The notes beneath the pieces are model-generated. The model saw nothing but the letters and a program-made list of their open reading frames with translations, was not told the origin of the DNA and did no database searches. A stretch of 30,078 bases of DNA from contig CAZNBL010000013.1 in assembly GCA_964571375.1 (NCBI GenBank), forward strand, positions 1-30,078, in the 5' to 3' direction. The stretch is from JAFTYR01 sp964571375. GTDB taxonomy: Bacteria > Pseudomonadota > Gammaproteobacteria > Burkholderiales > Burkholderiaceae_F. Both the position numbers and the translations under genes were made by a program. Below, piece by piece: positions 15,067 to 22,804 of the stretch; positions within the stretch are counted from its first letter, which is position 1; every line of letters begins with the position of its first letter.

Positions 15067-15864
15067 ATGGGTCTAACTGCGACAACAGTAGGTGGGTACC
15101 TCAGAGATTTGCCGCCTGACCGAAGAGTTGCAATGGCTAGAGTCTGCAGCATGATTCGTCGTTCCGCACGCGGTGTGCGTGAAAGCATGCGCTACGGCCT
15201 TGCCTTCTATGAATTAGAAGGTCCGCTCTTCGCTCTCGAGTCGTCTGAAAAACAGATGACACTGTTTGTAGCCGAACCCTCCGTTATCGAACAGCACGCT
15301 GCTTCCCTGCAGGGTGTCATCAAAGAGAGAAGCGCCATCGAGTTCAAGGATCTCAACCGTATCCCGCTCGACAGCCTCGAACGTATCGTCCGCGATTCCG
15401 TCGTCGCCCGCCGTAACCGTCTGCGCGACGGTCAGGCTCCGACACAGGCCGAACTTCTGAGCCTCTGGAAGATTACTGAAGAAGACGCCAAGGCTCCGCC
15501 TCCCATCGTCCGTATTCCGATGGGTCGTGAAGAAGAACCGGAAGAAGTGGTCGAACCCGTCGTCGAAGAACCGAAGGAACCGGTTGTTATTCTCCGTGCT
15601 CCGACTTTCAAAGATCCTGCTATGACAGCAAGCAGCCAGCCGAAGAACGGCAAGGTTGCCGAAGAACAGGAACCGGTCAAGAAGGTTCGCCGCACCCGTA
15701 AGGCCAAGACCGAGGACGCCGAAAGCGCTGAAAAGCCGAAGAAGACTGCCGCCAAGAAGACGACAGCTAAAAAGACAACAGCAAAGAAGGCCGAGGCCGA
15801 CACTGCTGAAAAGGCCGCTCCCAAGAAGCGTACCTGCAGAACCAAGAAGACAGCCGAAGCCTAA
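15067..15864 (+). CDS. DUF1801 domain protein with a histone-H1-like Lys/Ala tail
   Basis: The 265-residue protein joins two unlike parts. Residues about 5-125 form a DUF1801 domain (YdhG-like fold), recognisable from YLRDLPPDRR, the RESMRYGLAFYEL segment and the IEFKDLNRIPLDSLERIVRD end. After an acidic Pro/Glu-rich linker (about 150-175) comes a basic, low-complexity tail (about 204-265) with repeats of the KKTTAKK type at 225-241, like the C-tails of eukaryotic H1 and bacterial H1-like proteins such as AlgP. Such tails bind DNA or other polyanions without sequence preference. The start has a GGAGG site six bases upstream. A strong terminator follows. The role is unknown; a nucleoid-associated function is inference. 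Confidence 0.8.
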   Translation: MGLTATTVGGYLRDLPPDRRVAMARVCSMIRRSARGVRESMRYGLAFYELEGPLFALESSEKQMTLFVAEPSVIEQHAASLQGVIKERSAIEFKDLNRIPLDSLERIVRDSVVARRNRLRDGQAPTQAELLSLWKITEEDAKAPPPIVRIPMGREEEPEEVVEPVVEEPKEPVVILRAPTFKDPAMTASSQPKNGKVAEEQEPVKKVRRTRKAKTEDAESAEKPKKTAAKKTTAKKTTAKKAEADTAEKAAPKKRTCRTKKTAEA

Positions 15865-15878
15865 TTCGGCAATCTCCG

Positions 15879-15903
15879 AAAAACCCCGCCCTGCGGGGTT
15901 TTT
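15879..15903 (+). terminator. Intrinsic terminator after the DUF1801-H1 gene
   Basis: ACCCCGC (15883-15889) pairs with GCGGGGT (15893-15899) around a CCT loop, with A residues before and TTTTT at 15899-15903. The A-tract lets it work in both directions. Confidence 0.88.
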
Positions 15904-15941
15904 GCTTTTCTGCAGCATAACTATTTGAAATTAAATCATTT

Positions 15942-15964
15942 GTTTGCCCATTTCCGGGTCAAAC
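15942..15964. repeat. Inverted repeat in the cyd upstream region
   Basis: GTTTGCCC (15942-15949) is opposed by GGGTCAAAC (15956-15964), a stem with one unpaired T around ATTTCC. It lies about 140 bases upstream of cydP, where a control site for the bd operon could be. The remaining spacer (15904-16105) has the -10-like hexamers TATAGA (16040-16045) and TATGAT (16065-16070), without good -35 partners. Confidence 0.3.
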
Positions 15965-16105
15965 ACCCTCTTTTCCATCCCCCTACCGATAGACCCAGCC
16001 TAAACACCCGAAAGACTAAAACTATCTCGGGGCGTCAACTATAGATTCAGAGCATTTTGCCCTCTATGATTGGAGTCGCTTTCAACATAAAACGAGGGCT
16101 CTGCG

Positions 16106-16318
16106 GTGAAAAATCCTATGTCCGAAGGCGCCAAACGCCTGAACACGAAACTGCTTGCAGAAGTCGCTGCCGTCATCTGCATCAAGATCTCGTGCATTGC
16201 ACTGATCTGGTTCATGTTCTTCAGCACGGAAACCCGCCTGGATCAGACTCCGGAAAATGTAGCCGACGGCATCCTCAGCAGAACTACTTCAATAACCTCT
16301 TCAACGGTGGGTAAGTAA
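16106..16318 (+). CDS. cydP: CydP, small putative subunit of cytochrome bd oxidase
   Basis: The 70-residue protein has a basic N-terminus and one hydrophobic helix at about residues 18-40 (AEVAAVICIKISCIALIWFMFFS), followed by a polar tail. Length, the single helix with the FFS end, and its place directly before cydA fit the CydP small proteins found in betaproteobacterial cyd operons. The start is a GTG at 16106 with GAGGG seven bases upstream; an ATG at 16118 would have a poorly placed site. Its TAA stop abuts the cydA ATG with no gap, so the two are surely translationally coupled. It probably helps assembly or stability of the oxidase, by analogy with CydX; this is inference. Confidence 0.75.
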   Translation: MKNPMSEGAKRLNTKLLAEVAAVICIKISCIALIWFMFFSTETRLDQTPENVADGILSRTTSITSSTVGK

Positions 16319-17881
16319 ATGCTATCGACTGAACTCGTTGACCTGTCTCGTCTGCAATTTGCAGTTACGGCGCTGTACCACTACCTTTTCGTTCCGCTGA
16401 CCCTTGGTCTTTCTCTGATGCTTGTCGCCATGGAGACTTGCTATGTCGTTACCGGCAAGCAGGTTTACAAAGACATGACCAAGTTCTGGGGCAAGCTCTT
16501 CGGTATCAACTTTGCTCTCGGTGTCACCACAGGTATCACCATGGAGTTCCAGTTCGGTACCAACTGGGCTTACTACTCCCACTACGTCGGCGATATTTTC
16601 GGCGCCCCGCTTGCCATCGAAGGTCTGATGGCATTCTTCCTTGAATCGACCTTCGTCGGTCTGTTCTTCTTCGGCTGGGACCGCCTCAAGAAAGGCATGC
16701 ATCTGCTCTGCACATTCCTTATGGCTATCGGCACAAACCTCTCGGCTATGTGGATTCTGATTGCCAACGGTTGGATGCAGTATCCGGCAGGTGCTAAGTT
16801 CAATTACGAAACCGTGCGTATGGAAATGGACAGCTTCTTTGATGTTGTCTTCAGCCCTTGGGCACAGGCCAAGTTCTTCCACACCGTTGCCGGCGGCTAC
16901 TGCACCGGCGCTATGTTCGTTCTGGCCATCTCCGCCTGGTATCTGCTCAAGAAACGTGACGTCGACTTTGCCAAACGCAGCTTCCGAATCGCCGCTATCT
17001 TCGGCCTTGTCGCCTCTGTCTTCACAATGCAGCAGGGCGATGAATCCGGTTATCTTGTTGCCAAAGATCAGCCCGCCAAACTCGCTTCCATGGAAGCCAT
17101 CTGGAACACTCAGCCTGCTCCTGCTCCGATGGCTGTTTTAGCCCTCGCTGACGACAAGAACCGTGAAAACTCCTTCGCAATCGAAATTCCCTGGCTTGCC
17201 GGCATCATTTCGACGCGCAGTTTCGATACCGAAATCCCCGGTCTCAACAACATCATCGAAGAAAACAAGGGACGTATCCGCAATGGTCTGATCGCTGTCG
17301 AAGCTCTTGAAAAACTTCGTGCCGATAAGAACGACGAAGCTGCCAAGGCTCTTCTTCAGAAGCATGAAAAAGATCTCGGCTTCGGTCTGCTTACCAAGAA
17401 GTACGAAACCGATCCGACCAAGGTCACCGATGAAATCATCGATAAGGCTGCAGCCGACACAATCCCGCCCTGCACCAACTCGATGTTCTACGCCTTCCGT
17501 CTGATGGTCTTCGGCGGTCTTACGATGCTTGCTCTCTTCGGTCTGGCGTTCTTCTCCTCGATGCGCGACACCGTCATGGACAAGAAGTGGCTGCTGCGCT
17601 GGGCAGTACTCTGGCTTCCGATTCCGTGGCTTGCCTGCGAAGCCGGCTGGTACGTTGCCGAATACGGCCGTCAGCCCTGGACTATCTGGGAAATTCTTCC
17701 GACTCACATTTCTGTTTCCACTCTGTCGGCAGCCTCTCTTTGGGGTTCTCTCGGCAGCATCATCCTGCTCTATACCGGCCTGATCGTTGTGGAATTCTGG
17801 CTGATGGTGAAATTCGCCAAACTCGGTCCGAGCTCACTCGGCACCGGCCGCTATCACCACGAAACGGCTTCGACTAAGTAG
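16319..17881 (+). CDS. cydA: Cytochrome bd ubiquinol oxidase subunit I
   Basis: CydA carries the haems of the bd quinol oxidase in the inner membrane and contributes the quinol site. The 520-residue protein has the haem ligands H21 (ALYHYLF), H188 (KFFHTVAGGY) and M396 (FRLMVFGG), matching H19, H186 and M393 of E. coli, and the acidic pair E101 and E109 in helix 3. The GRQPW motif lies at about 446-450. The long region between H188 and M396 shows the extended (L-type) Q-loop. The ATG at 16319 directly follows cydP, with GGTGGG as ribosome-binding site. The oxidase supports growth at low oxygen and consumes oxygen that would damage the nearby iron-sulfur enzymes. Confidence 0.97.
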   Translation: MLSTELVDLSRLQFAVTALYHYLFVPLTLGLSLMLVAMETCYVVTGKQVYKDMTKFWGKLFGINFALGVTTGITMEFQFGTNWAYYSHYVGDIFGAPLAIEGLMAFFLESTFVGLFFFGWDRLKKGMHLLCTFLMAIGTNLSAMWILIANGWMQYPAGAKFNYETVRMEMDSFFDVVFSPWAQAKFFHTVAGGYCTGAMFVLAISAWYLLKKRDVDFAKRSFRIAAIFGLVASVFTMQQGDESGYLVAKDQPAKLASMEAIWNTQPAPAPMAVLALADDKNRENSFAIEIPWLAGIISTRSFDTEIPGLNNIIEENKGRIRNGLIAVEALEKLRADKNDEAAKALLQKHEKDLGFGLLTKKYETDPTKVTDEIIDKAAADTIPPCTNSMFYAFRLMVFGGLTMLALFGLAFFSSMRDTVMDKKWLLRWAVLWLPIPWLACEAGWYVAEYGRQPWTIWEILPTHISVSTLSAASLWGSLGSIILLYTGLIVVEFWLMVKFAKLGPSSLGTGRYHHETASTK

Positions 17882-17889
17882 GAGGCACT

Positions 17890-19032
17890 ATGTTTTTAGA
17901 ATATGAAACCCTCAAGCTCATCTGGTGGCTTTTCATCGCCGTCCTCTTAGCCGGATTCGCCGTCATGGACGGTCAGGACATGGGTGTGGGCACTCTGCTG
18001 CCCTTCCTCGGCAAAAACGACAACGAACGCCGTGTCATGATCAATTCGGTTGCTCCCCACTGGGACGGCAACCAGGTCTGGCTTATCACCGGCGGCGGTG
18101 CGATCTTTGCGGCCTGGCCGCTTATCTATGCAACCGCGTTCTCGGGCTTCTACTGGGCAATGTTGTTGCTTCTCTTCGCACTCTTTTTCCGTCCGGTCGG
18201 CTTCGACTACCGCAGTAAAGTTGCCGACACCCGCTGGAGAAACACCTGGGACTGGCTGCTCTTTGTCGGCAGCGTCGTACCCCCGGTAATCTGCGGCGTT
18301 GCTTTCGGCAACCTGCTGATCGGCGTTCCCTTCTACTTTGACGACCATCTCAGAAGTTTCTACACAGGAAACCTCTTCGGCCTGCTCAACCCGTTCGGTC
18401 TGCTTTGCGGCATCGTCTCGCTCTGCATGATCGTCAATCAGGGTGCCAACTATCTGGTGCTTAAGACAACGGGCGAGTTGCAGAACCGCGCCAAAAAGAG
18501 TGCTCTTGTCTCCGGCATCCTCTTTACCGCGCTCTTTGCTGTTGCCGGCTGCTGGGTATGGTTCGGCATCAAGGGTTACACGATTACTTCCGCGATCGAC
18601 CCCAACATGCTTCCGAATCCGATCGGCAAGACAGTTGAGATCGCCGAAGGAGCCTGGCTCACGAACTTCCGCAACTACCCGGTTCTCTGGATCCTTCCGA
18701 TTCTCGCAGTAGGCGGCTCTCTTCTCTCCTTACTCTTCATCTCGGGTAAGAAGGCAGGACTTGCCATCATCAGCTCTTCTCTGTCGATTCTCGGTACCGT
18801 ACTGACTCCGCTCGCAGCAATGTTCCCGTTCCTGTTGCCGTCTTCGACACATCCGGGCTCTTCCTTGACTGTATGGGACTGCACAAGCTCTCATCTGACA
18901 TTGGGCGTCATGCTGATCGTCACGCTGATTTTCCTGCCGATCGTAGTTTTTTACACCGGCTGGGCCTATCGCGTCATGCGCGGCAAGCTCGATGAAGAAA
19001 TGATCGAAGCCAACTCGAAGAATCTTTACTGA
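17890..19032 (+). CDS. cydB: Cytochrome bd ubiquinol oxidase subunit II
   Basis: The 380-residue membrane protein is CydB, the pseudosymmetric partner of CydA, with about nine helices. Diagnostic stretches are FAVMDGQDMGVG near residue 24, the SVAPHWDGNQVWLITGGGA segment at about 53-71, and the HPGSSLTVWDCTSSHLTLG region near 317. D29 in the MDGQD motif matches the conserved acidic residue of the family. A GGAGG site lies six bases before the ATG, and only eight bases separate it from the cydA stop. The small hairpin and cydX follow. Confidence 0.96.
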   Translation: MFLEYETLKLIWWLFIAVLLAGFAVMDGQDMGVGTLLPFLGKNDNERRVMINSVAPHWDGNQVWLITGGGAIFAAWPLIYATAFSGFYWAMLLLLFALFFRPVGFDYRSKVADTRWRNTWDWLLFVGSVVPPVICGVAFGNLLIGVPFYFDDHLRSFYTGNLFGLLNPFGLLCGIVSLCMIVNQGANYLVLKTTGELQNRAKKSALVSGILFTALFAVAGCWVWFGIKGYTITSAIDPNMLPNPIGKTVEIAEGAWLTNFRNYPVLWILPILAVGGSLLSLLFISGKKAGLAIISSSLSILGTVLTPLAAMFPFLLPSSTHPGSSLTVWDCTSSHLTLGVMLIVTLIFLPIVVFYTGWAYRVMRGKLDEEMIEANSKNLY

Positions 19033-19041
19033 TAAATGCCG

Positions 19042-19064
19042 GGAGCCGGTTAAATCCGGCTTCC
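19042..19064 (+). other. Intercistronic hairpin between cydB and cydX
   Basis: GGAGCCGG (19042-19049) pairs with CCGGCTTCC (19056-19064), one base bulged, around TTAAAT. No T-run follows, so it is not an intrinsic terminator. It may protect the cydAB message from 3' decay or set the lower level of the downstream small genes. Confidence 0.5.
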
Positions 19065-19089
19065 GATAGAAACTAAAAAGGAATTTTCT

Positions 19090-19191
19090 ATGACATACCT
19101 TGCCTGGATCAGCACTGTTTTCATGATGATTTGTGCAGCTGCAGTCGTCACTGTATGCATGGATTTCAAAGAAGATAAGAGTAAAAAATAA
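19090..19191 (+). CDS. cydX: CydX-type small subunit of cytochrome bd oxidase (33 aa)
   Basis: A 33-codon frame starts at ATG 19090 with an AAGGA site and ends TAA at 19189-19191. The protein begins MTYLAWISTVFMM and has one hydrophobic helix up to about residue 24, followed by a charged tail (DFKEDKSKK). This matches the CydX/CbdX pattern: start M-x-Y-x-A-W, a single helix, a charged end, and a place right after cydB. E. coli CydX is 37 residues and is needed for full oxidase activity and haem stability. The stop overlaps the next ATG by one base. It contains two cysteines (C15 and C23), which is unusual in my memory of CydX. Confidence 0.85.
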   Translation: MTYLAWISTVFMMICAAAVVTVCMDFKEDKSKK

Positions 19192-19463
19192 TGCGGGCTC
19201 TCACCTTCATACTCGGCCTGGCCGTCATGATCAGCGTCGTGACATATCCGAGATTCATTGCTTCGGATATGCACTCGGTTCCTCACGGCTGGCTTGCCGT
19301 ACTGATGCTCGGAATGAGTGCATGCTTTGTCTACGGAAGCGGATTCAAGCCGAACAACCGCTTCCTGCGCGTTCTGTTTTCCGCACCGAGTGCCTGGGCA
19401 TTGGTTGCCGTCGGCGCCTCGGCCGTTCTTCTGAAAAATTACGGATGCGCTTTCGGTCTCTGA
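19191..19463 (+). CDS. ybgE: YbgE-family cyd operon membrane protein
   Basis: The 90-residue protein has three hydrophobic segments. It matches E. coli YbgE closely in layout: RALTFILGLA at the start (RALSFVMAL in E. coli), a YPRF motif at 20-23, a HGWLAVLMLGMSACFVYGSGFKPNNRFL stretch in place of the E. coli WHGLLLMWAVCAGVIHGVGFRP, and a final hydrophobic helix. It is the last gene of the cyd operon and overlaps cydX by one base (TAATG). The role of YbgE in bd oxidase function is not well defined. It is convergent with yaeQ across 22 bases, and I see no clear terminator there. Confidence 0.85.
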   Translation: MRALTFILGLAVMISVVTYPRFIASDMHSVPHGWLAVLMLGMSACFVYGSGFKPNNRFLRVLFSAPSAWALVAVGASAVLLKNYGCAFGL

Positions 19464-19485
19464 TGCGGACGAAAGACTTTAGAAA

Positions 19486-20028
19486 TTACGGAGTAAGACG
19501 CTCGATACGTACGTCGACATTGTGATCTACGGAAGAGAGCGTCATTTCCCCTTCTTCCTGAACAATTACCGACCAATCCATATTGCGTGCCATCAGCGGC
19601 ATGGCAGCCTCGACTTCACTGTCGCCGATTCTGAAAAATTCAACGTTATCCCAAGCAGAAAGAAGCTTACGGTTTTTGATCATCCATGCCTGGATCTTCG
19701 GATCACTGTAAGCGTAGATTCGTACCTTCTCGGCTTTACTGCTGAGCTTTTTGATTTCCTTTTCTTCCGGCAGACCGAGTTCGATCCAGAGGTCGACGCC
19801 GCCGTGGTCATTTTTTTCCCAAATATCCGCATCTTCGTCAGTGGAGATGCCGCGTCCGAACTGCAAACGCTCGGAGGCGTTATGGATAAAAGCAATCATG
19901 CGCACAAGCACACGGATTTCGTTTTCCGAGGGATGCTGAGCAATCGTCAGCTGATGATCGGCATAGTAGCCGCGGACCAAATCGGAAATAGAGATCTTTG
20001 CCTTAAGAACTGTAGAAGGAAGTGCCAT
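19486..20028 (-). CDS. yaeQ: YaeQ family protein
   Basis: The 180-residue protein is a clear YaeQ member: RGYYADHQLTIAQHPSENEIRVLVRMIAFI near the start, ISTDEDADIWEKNDHGGVDLWIELGLPEEK in the middle, then KVRIYAYSDPKIQAW. The family has a PD-(D/E)XK nuclease-like fold, and its E-x-D/DLWIELG region holds the putative catalytic acids. The biochemical role is not settled, though E. coli YaeQ has been linked to transcription. I chose the ATG at 20028 because the family starts MAL; the frame runs eight codons further upstream to a TTG. It is followed closely by the convergent ybgE. Confidence 0.88.
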   Translation of the reverse strand: MALPSTVLKAKISISDLVRGYYADHQLTIAQHPSENEIRVLVRMIAFIHNASERLQFGRGISTDEDADIWEKNDHGGVDLWIELGLPEEKEIKKLSSKAEKVRIYAYSDPKIQAWMIKNRKLLSAWDNVEFFRIGDSEVEAAMPLMARNMDWSVIVQEEGEMTLSSVDHNVDVRIERLTP

Positions 20029-20077
20029 GATGCTTTTGAAAAAATAGAACAACTGCCGACGCGACTTTCTCAGCCGA

Positions 20078-20530
20078 TCAGCACAAACCGTAGTAATTAT
20101 AGACAGGGCGTCCGTCCGAGAGTCTTAACCACCCCTTGGCAATGCGGTAGCAGATCCAGATGCTCAGTGCGATAAAACCGACCATCCATACGGCAAAGCC
20201 GACAAATACAAACGCAAGCATCGCGCCTAAGAACCAAACGACGATAATCCAGAGAAGCGCAAACCAGAAAGTACGGATCTGCCAGTCAAAATGAGACTCG
20301 AGATAAGTACCTTTAACATCCGAACGCTTCACGTAATTAATGACGACAGCAATGATCGACGGCCAGCCGAAAATAAAAGCCGTCACGATCGATCCCCCGG
20401 AAGCCACGCCGAGCAGAATGGAGACTGCGTGCAGAATATAAACCCAACGCGTCACGGTGATGAGACTTGGAGAAACCGTCGATTCATAGTTGTTCGGACG
20501 CGAACTGTTTCGGGGTGCCATTTCGTTCAT
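20078..20530 (-). CDS. DUF4870-type inner-membrane protein
   Basis: The 150-residue protein has a polar Ser/Asn-rich N-terminus and three or four hydrophobic segments. A characteristic block, INYVKRSDVKGTYLESHFDWQIRTFW, lies at about 64-89, and a final ICYRIAKGWLRLSDGRPV motif precedes the C-terminus. These blocks are shared by small betaproteobacterial membrane proteins of the DUF4870 kind. The function is unknown. Two ATG codons (20530 and 20521) are possible starts; neither has a strong ribosome-binding site. It stands divergent from the two-component system gene at 20661. Confidence 0.75.
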   Translation of the reverse strand: MNEMAPRNSSRPNNYESTVSPSLITVTRWVYILHAVSILLGVASGGSIVTAFIFGWPSIIAVVINYVKRSDVKGTYLESHFDWQIRTFWFALLWIIVVWFLGAMLAFVFVGFAVWMVGFIALSIWICYRIAKGWLRLSDGRPVYNYYGLC

Positions 20531-20622
20531 CGCTTCAAATCAAATAACTTAAAATTAATAAAATTTTCCTAAAATTATGCACTCCCGAATGACTGATGCC
20601 GCCGTGCCGAACCATCCGGGAT

Positions 20623-20647
20623 GCAAAATTGCGTAAAAATATTTTGC
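20623..20647. repeat. Inverted repeat just ahead of the response-regulator gene
   Basis: GCAAAAT (20623-20629) is opposed by ATTTTGC (20641-20647) with an 11-base spacer, ending 13 bases before the regulator start codon. The AAGGAATCC ribosome-binding region follows. It could be an operator or mRNA leader hairpin. The rest of the 20531-20660 spacer is AT-rich near the DUF4870 gene, without a promoter I would defend. Confidence 0.3.
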
Positions 20648-20660
20648 GAAAGGAATCCTG

Positions 20661-21317
20661 ATGCGAATTCTTCTTGTTGAAGACGATGAAATGATCGGTG
20701 AAGCCGTTGCAGACGGTCTCACTGCCGACGGTTATACCGTTGACTGGGTACGTGACGGCAACTCGGCAACTATTGCTTTGGACACGACCCCCTTCTCCCT
20801 GGTTATCCTTGATCTCGGCCTTCCGGGCAAAGACGGCCTGACCGTTCTGAAAGACATCCGCAGAAGAAAAAATCACACTCCGGTCCTGGTTACCACTGCG
20901 CGCGACACCGTCAACGACCGTATTGCCGGCCTCGATGCCGGTGCCGACGATTACCTCATCAAGCCGTTTGACTTCGATGAACTCGGCGCCCGTGTCCGCG
21001 CCCTGCTCAGACGTTCCGCCGGTCGCGGCGACCCCATCATCAAGCGCGGCAGATTAACGATCAATCCTTCGACCAGAGAAGTCCTTTTCAACGAAGAACA
21101 AGTCATTCTCTCGAGCAAAGAATACGCACTGCTTTCCGCTCTGGCCGAACGCAGCGGTGTTGTACTTTCCCGAGCTCAGCTTGAAGAAAAGCTCTATAAC
21201 TGGGACAACACCATCGGTTCGAACGCTATCGAAGTCCACATTCACCACCTGCGCAAGAAGCTCTCCGAAGACAGCATCAAGACCGTGCGCGGCGTCGGCT
21301 ACGTTCTGGGGACCTGA
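20661..21317 (+). CDS. OmpR-family response regulator (QseB/PmrA-like)
   Basis: The 218-residue protein has a receiver domain (about 1-118) and a winged-helix DNA-binding domain (about 125-218). The acidic pocket is E7, D8 and D9, the phosphorylation site is D51 (ILDLGLPG), the switch Thr is T79, and the lysine is K101 in the DYLIKPF motif. The trans-activation domain contains NAIEVHIHHLRKKL, as in QseB and PmrA. It acts in the cytoplasm to bind promoter DNA once phosphorylated. The stop codon overlaps the sensor-kinase start by one base (TGATG), so both are coupled. A likely target is the neighbouring protease promoter. Confidence 0.93.
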   Translation: MRILLVEDDEMIGEAVADGLTADGYTVDWVRDGNSATIALDTTPFSLVILDLGLPGKDGLTVLKDIRRRKNHTPVLVTTARDTVNDRIAGLDAGADDYLIKPFDFDELGARVRALLRRSAGRGDPIIKRGRLTINPSTREVLFNEEQVILSSKEYALLSALAERSGVVLSRAQLEEKLYNWDNTIGSNAIEVHIHHLRKKLSEDSIKTVRGVGYVLGT

Positions 21318-22687
21318 TGTACTCGTTAAAGAAGCGGCTTCTGGTCGCAATCTTCGTGCTGATCACATTCACTATGATGTGTGCGGCGGCTGTCACCTTT
21401 TACTCGGTGCAGTCCGAGGTCGACAAGCTCCTCGACTCTTCTCTCAAGCAGGTAGCTCTTTCGCTCCGAAACTACCGTACACAGGATCTCTTTGCACTTG
21501 AGAAACGAGTGATGAGCAATGAGCAGAACCTTGTCGTTCAGCTCTACGATCCGATCAGCGGGATGTACTACATCTCGCGCAGCATGGAGCCGCTTCCGAT
21601 CCCCGACCGCGTCGGGTTTTCCGACATCGAAATCGACCGACAGCCCTGGCGCGTCTATACCGCACAGAACTTCACCGGTCAGATCATCGAAGTTGCCCAA
21701 CCGCTCTTTTTAAGAAACGAGCGTGCGTGGCTTGCAGCCAAACCTATCCTTCTGCCGATTTTCTTAACGCTCCCGATCATGGGGCTCATCATCTGGCTTC
21801 TGGTCGACCACGGATTCGCATCGATCAAACAGACGGCTGAAGCGATTTCCCGCCGTTCCCCGTCCTCTTTGCAACCGCTCTCTTCCAAGGGGATGCCTCA
21901 GGAAATTGCGCCTTTGGTAACTGCCTTGAACGACCTGCTTGCACGTTTGAGCGAAAGTATCAACACTCAGAAGCGCTTTGCTTCCGATGCCGCTCATGAA
22001 TTAAGAACACCGCTGACCGCGCTGACACTGCAGATTCAGCTCGCCGAACGAGCTAAAACCGACGAAGCCCGTCAGAAAGCATTCGGCCGCCTTAAAGACG
22101 GCGTCAAACGTGCTACCCGACTGGTTACACAGTTGTTGACTATGGCACGCCTGGATCCGGACAATTCGGAAAAACCGATGATGCCGGTCGACCTGCGACA
22201 GCTTGCCAAGAGCGTTGCCGACGAACTCGCCGTAGTCGCCCAGCAAAAAAATATCAATCTTGCCGCCATCGGCTCGGATAACGCCGTAATGGTCGGCAAT
22301 GAAGATGCTCTGCGCCTTGTTATCAATAATCTCTGCGACAACGCTATGCGATATACGCCGGCTGGCGGTCGTATCGAAATCAGAACCTCAGTTCATAACG
22401 GCACGGCAAGTATTGAAGTCGCAGACAACGGCCCCGGTATTCCCGAAGCGGAACGCCCGCGCATCTTTGAGCGTTTCTATCGGGCCGAAGGTACGCAGAC
22501 TATTCCGGGTACCGGACTCGGACTTGCGATCGTACGTCGCGTAAGCGAACTGCACGGCGGTACGGCAAGCGTTCATGACGGACTGGACGGCAAGGGTGTT
22601 GCCTTCCGTATCGATATTCCGGCCAATCCGTCCAGAGCCTCTGATGCGAGAAGCCGCCTGAAAAAAGAAAACAGTAATTTCGTATAG
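21317..22687 (+). CDS. Sensor histidine kinase (QseC/PmrB-like)
   Basis: The 456-residue inner-membrane kinase has two membrane segments (about 8-28 and 143-163) around a periplasmic sensor of about 110 residues. Then come a HAMP-like linker and the HisKA dimerisation domain with H227 in SDAAHELRTPLTAL. The ATP-binding domain has an N box (NLCDNAMRYTP), a G1 box (DNGPGIP) and a G2 box (GTGLGLAIVRR). The sensor's RVGFSDIEIDRQPWRVYTA stretch resembles QseC. The stimulus is unknown: E. coli QseC is reported to sense signals such as catecholamines, while PmrB senses iron and low pH. The degP-like gene follows, separated by a promoter region. Confidence 0.93.
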   Translation: MYSLKKRLLVAIFVLITFTMMCAAAVTFYSVQSEVDKLLDSSLKQVALSLRNYRTQDLFALEKRVMSNEQNLVVQLYDPISGMYYISRSMEPLPIPDRVGFSDIEIDRQPWRVYTAQNFTGQIIEVAQPLFLRNERAWLAAKPILLPIFLTLPIMGLIIWLLVDHGFASIKQTAEAISRRSPSSLQPLSSKGMPQEIAPLVTALNDLLARLSESINTQKRFASDAAHELRTPLTALTLQIQLAERAKTDEARQKAFGRLKDGVKRATRLVTQLLTMARLDPDNSEKPMMPVDLRQLAKSVADELAVVAQQKNINLAAIGSDNAVMVGNEDALRLVINNLCDNAMRYTPAGGRIEIRTSVHNGTASIEVADNGPGIPEAERPRIFERFYRAEGTQTIPGTGLGLAIVRRVSELHGGTASVHDGLDGKGVAFRIDIPANPSRASDARSRLKKENSNFV

Positions 22688-22730
22688 CTCTGTTAAATGA
22701 GAAATACTTTCTCACGCTTGGCACACAAAC

Positions 22731-22766
22731 TTTAAGCACGAATTAAGTAGCGGATTCCAATATAAG
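22731..22766 (+). promoter_or_regulatory. Candidate PmrA/QseB-type box and -10 element of the degP promoter
   Basis: A direct repeat TTTAAG-CACGA-ATTAAG (22731-22747) has two six-base half-sites separated by five bases, the layout of the PmrA box (consensus YTTAAK-N5-YTTAAK as I recall it). The half-sites cover the -35 position, and TATAAG, a likely -10, lies at 22761-22766. The start codon is at 22805. Regulators of the PmrA/QseB group replace a poor -35 in this way. Confidence 0.55.
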
Positions 22767-22804
22767 ATTGTCTTTATCAATGCGTTTTATTGGAAGATTT
22801 ATCA

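Noticed and set aside
15730..15800. Tandem DNA repeat in the DUF1801-H1 tail as a mobile or CRISPR-like repeat
   Set aside because: The repetition arises from Lys/Ala/Thr codons in frame, not from spaced exact DNA repeats.
15925..15939. Possible FNR or ArcA site (TTGAA...ATCAT) upstream of the cyd operon
   Set aside because: The half-sites are one base too far apart for FNR and the match to an ArcA core is only partial. Not strong enough to call a site.
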